A model generated the notes under the pieces. It ran no database searches. It saw nothing but the letters and a program-made list of their open reading frames with translations, and was not told where the DNA came from. A program made the position numbers and the translations under genes. Shown piece by piece: positions 63,954 through 64,000 of a stretch of DNA of 64,000 nt. Each line of letters opens with the position of its first letter. Position 1 is the stretch's first letter. Source of the stretch: JAHIYU01 sp964476155 (lineage in GTDB: Bacteria > Krumholzibacteriota > Krumholzibacteriia > LZORAL124-64-63); NCBI GenBank assembly GCA_964476155.1, contig CAYYYS010000005.1, positions 45,110 through 109,109 on the forward strand. Reading direction: 5' to 3'.

Positions 63954-63982
63954 TTGACCCCGCCCCCGGCTCTCACTAGAGT
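63954..63982 (+). promoter_or_regulatory. Promoter pointing out of the window
   Basis: TTGACC (63954-63959), 17-base spacer, TAGAGT (63977-63982). It predicts a plus-strand transcript starting near 63989, for a gene beyond the end. Confidence 0.5.
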
Positions 63983-64000
63983 AAACGAGTTGTGCCGAAG

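Overview
The window reads as chromosomal DNA of a GC-rich, Gram-negative, respiring bacterium. Pointers to the FCB side of the tree (a Krumholzibacteriota/Eisenbacteria/Latescibacterota-like lineage; this is inference) are two giant secreted C25 (gingipain-type) peptidases that end in FlgD/type IX sorting-like C-terminal domains, a 13-gene nuo operon with a NuoCD fusion, and many heptosyltransferase-type GT9 enzymes. I see no rRNA, tRNA, CRISPR, insertion sequence or phage gene. Coding is dense, mostly on the minus strand, with many 1-4 base stop/start overlaps.

Layout. (1) 34-3026, minus: PhzF-like isomerase, acyl-CoA dehydrogenase and a small partner protein, with a promoter in the 3027-3122 gap. 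(2) 3123-14500, minus: a long unit that begins with Hsp20 and Lon and continues through four GT9 glycosyltransferases (one fused to a GmhB-type phosphatase), a DUF3108 periplasmic protein, a GT39-type membrane transferase, a polyprenyl-phosphate sugar transferase and AcpS. (3) 14556-18206: PfkB kinase, a HIT protein on the plus strand, an H1-like/HARE-HTH DNA-binding protein, and an orphan peptide-binding lipoprotein. (4) 18302-28272: the two paralogous C25 peptidases, each with its own strong promoter and a long structured 5' leader. (5) 28417-34832: a surface-polysaccharide cluster (WecA/MraY-type initiator, GT4, O-antigen ligase-like protein, methyltransferase, deacetylase-like protein, small anchored protein). 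(6) 34925-41675: glutamine synthetase diverging from a PIN-PhoH protein, a lipoprotein, NhaC, an inositol monophosphatase family protein and a NifU-domain protein. (7) 41703-45412: a polytopic membrane protein coupled to a sulfatase-fold transferase/hydrolase that carries Thr where sulfatases carry Cys. (8) 45614-59428: the complete nuo operon A-B-CD-E-F-G-H-I-J-K-L-M-N, ending at a hairpin terminator. (9) 59635-63887: class IV aminotransferase, NYN-domain protein, bifunctional formiminotransferase-cyclodeaminase, and a secreted protein of unknown function.

Together the window combines energy metabolism (complex I, acyl-CoA dehydrogenase, Na+/H+ antiport), nitrogen and histidine metabolism (GlnA, FTCD), and a large investment in the cell surface: lipopolysaccharide core and polysaccharide synthesis plus secreted proteases. 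Recurrent promoter elements (TTGAC-type -35, 16-17 base spacer, TAnnnT -10) sit in very short gaps and agree with the start codons chosen here. Functions are assigned from motifs read directly in the sequence; no database search was possible.
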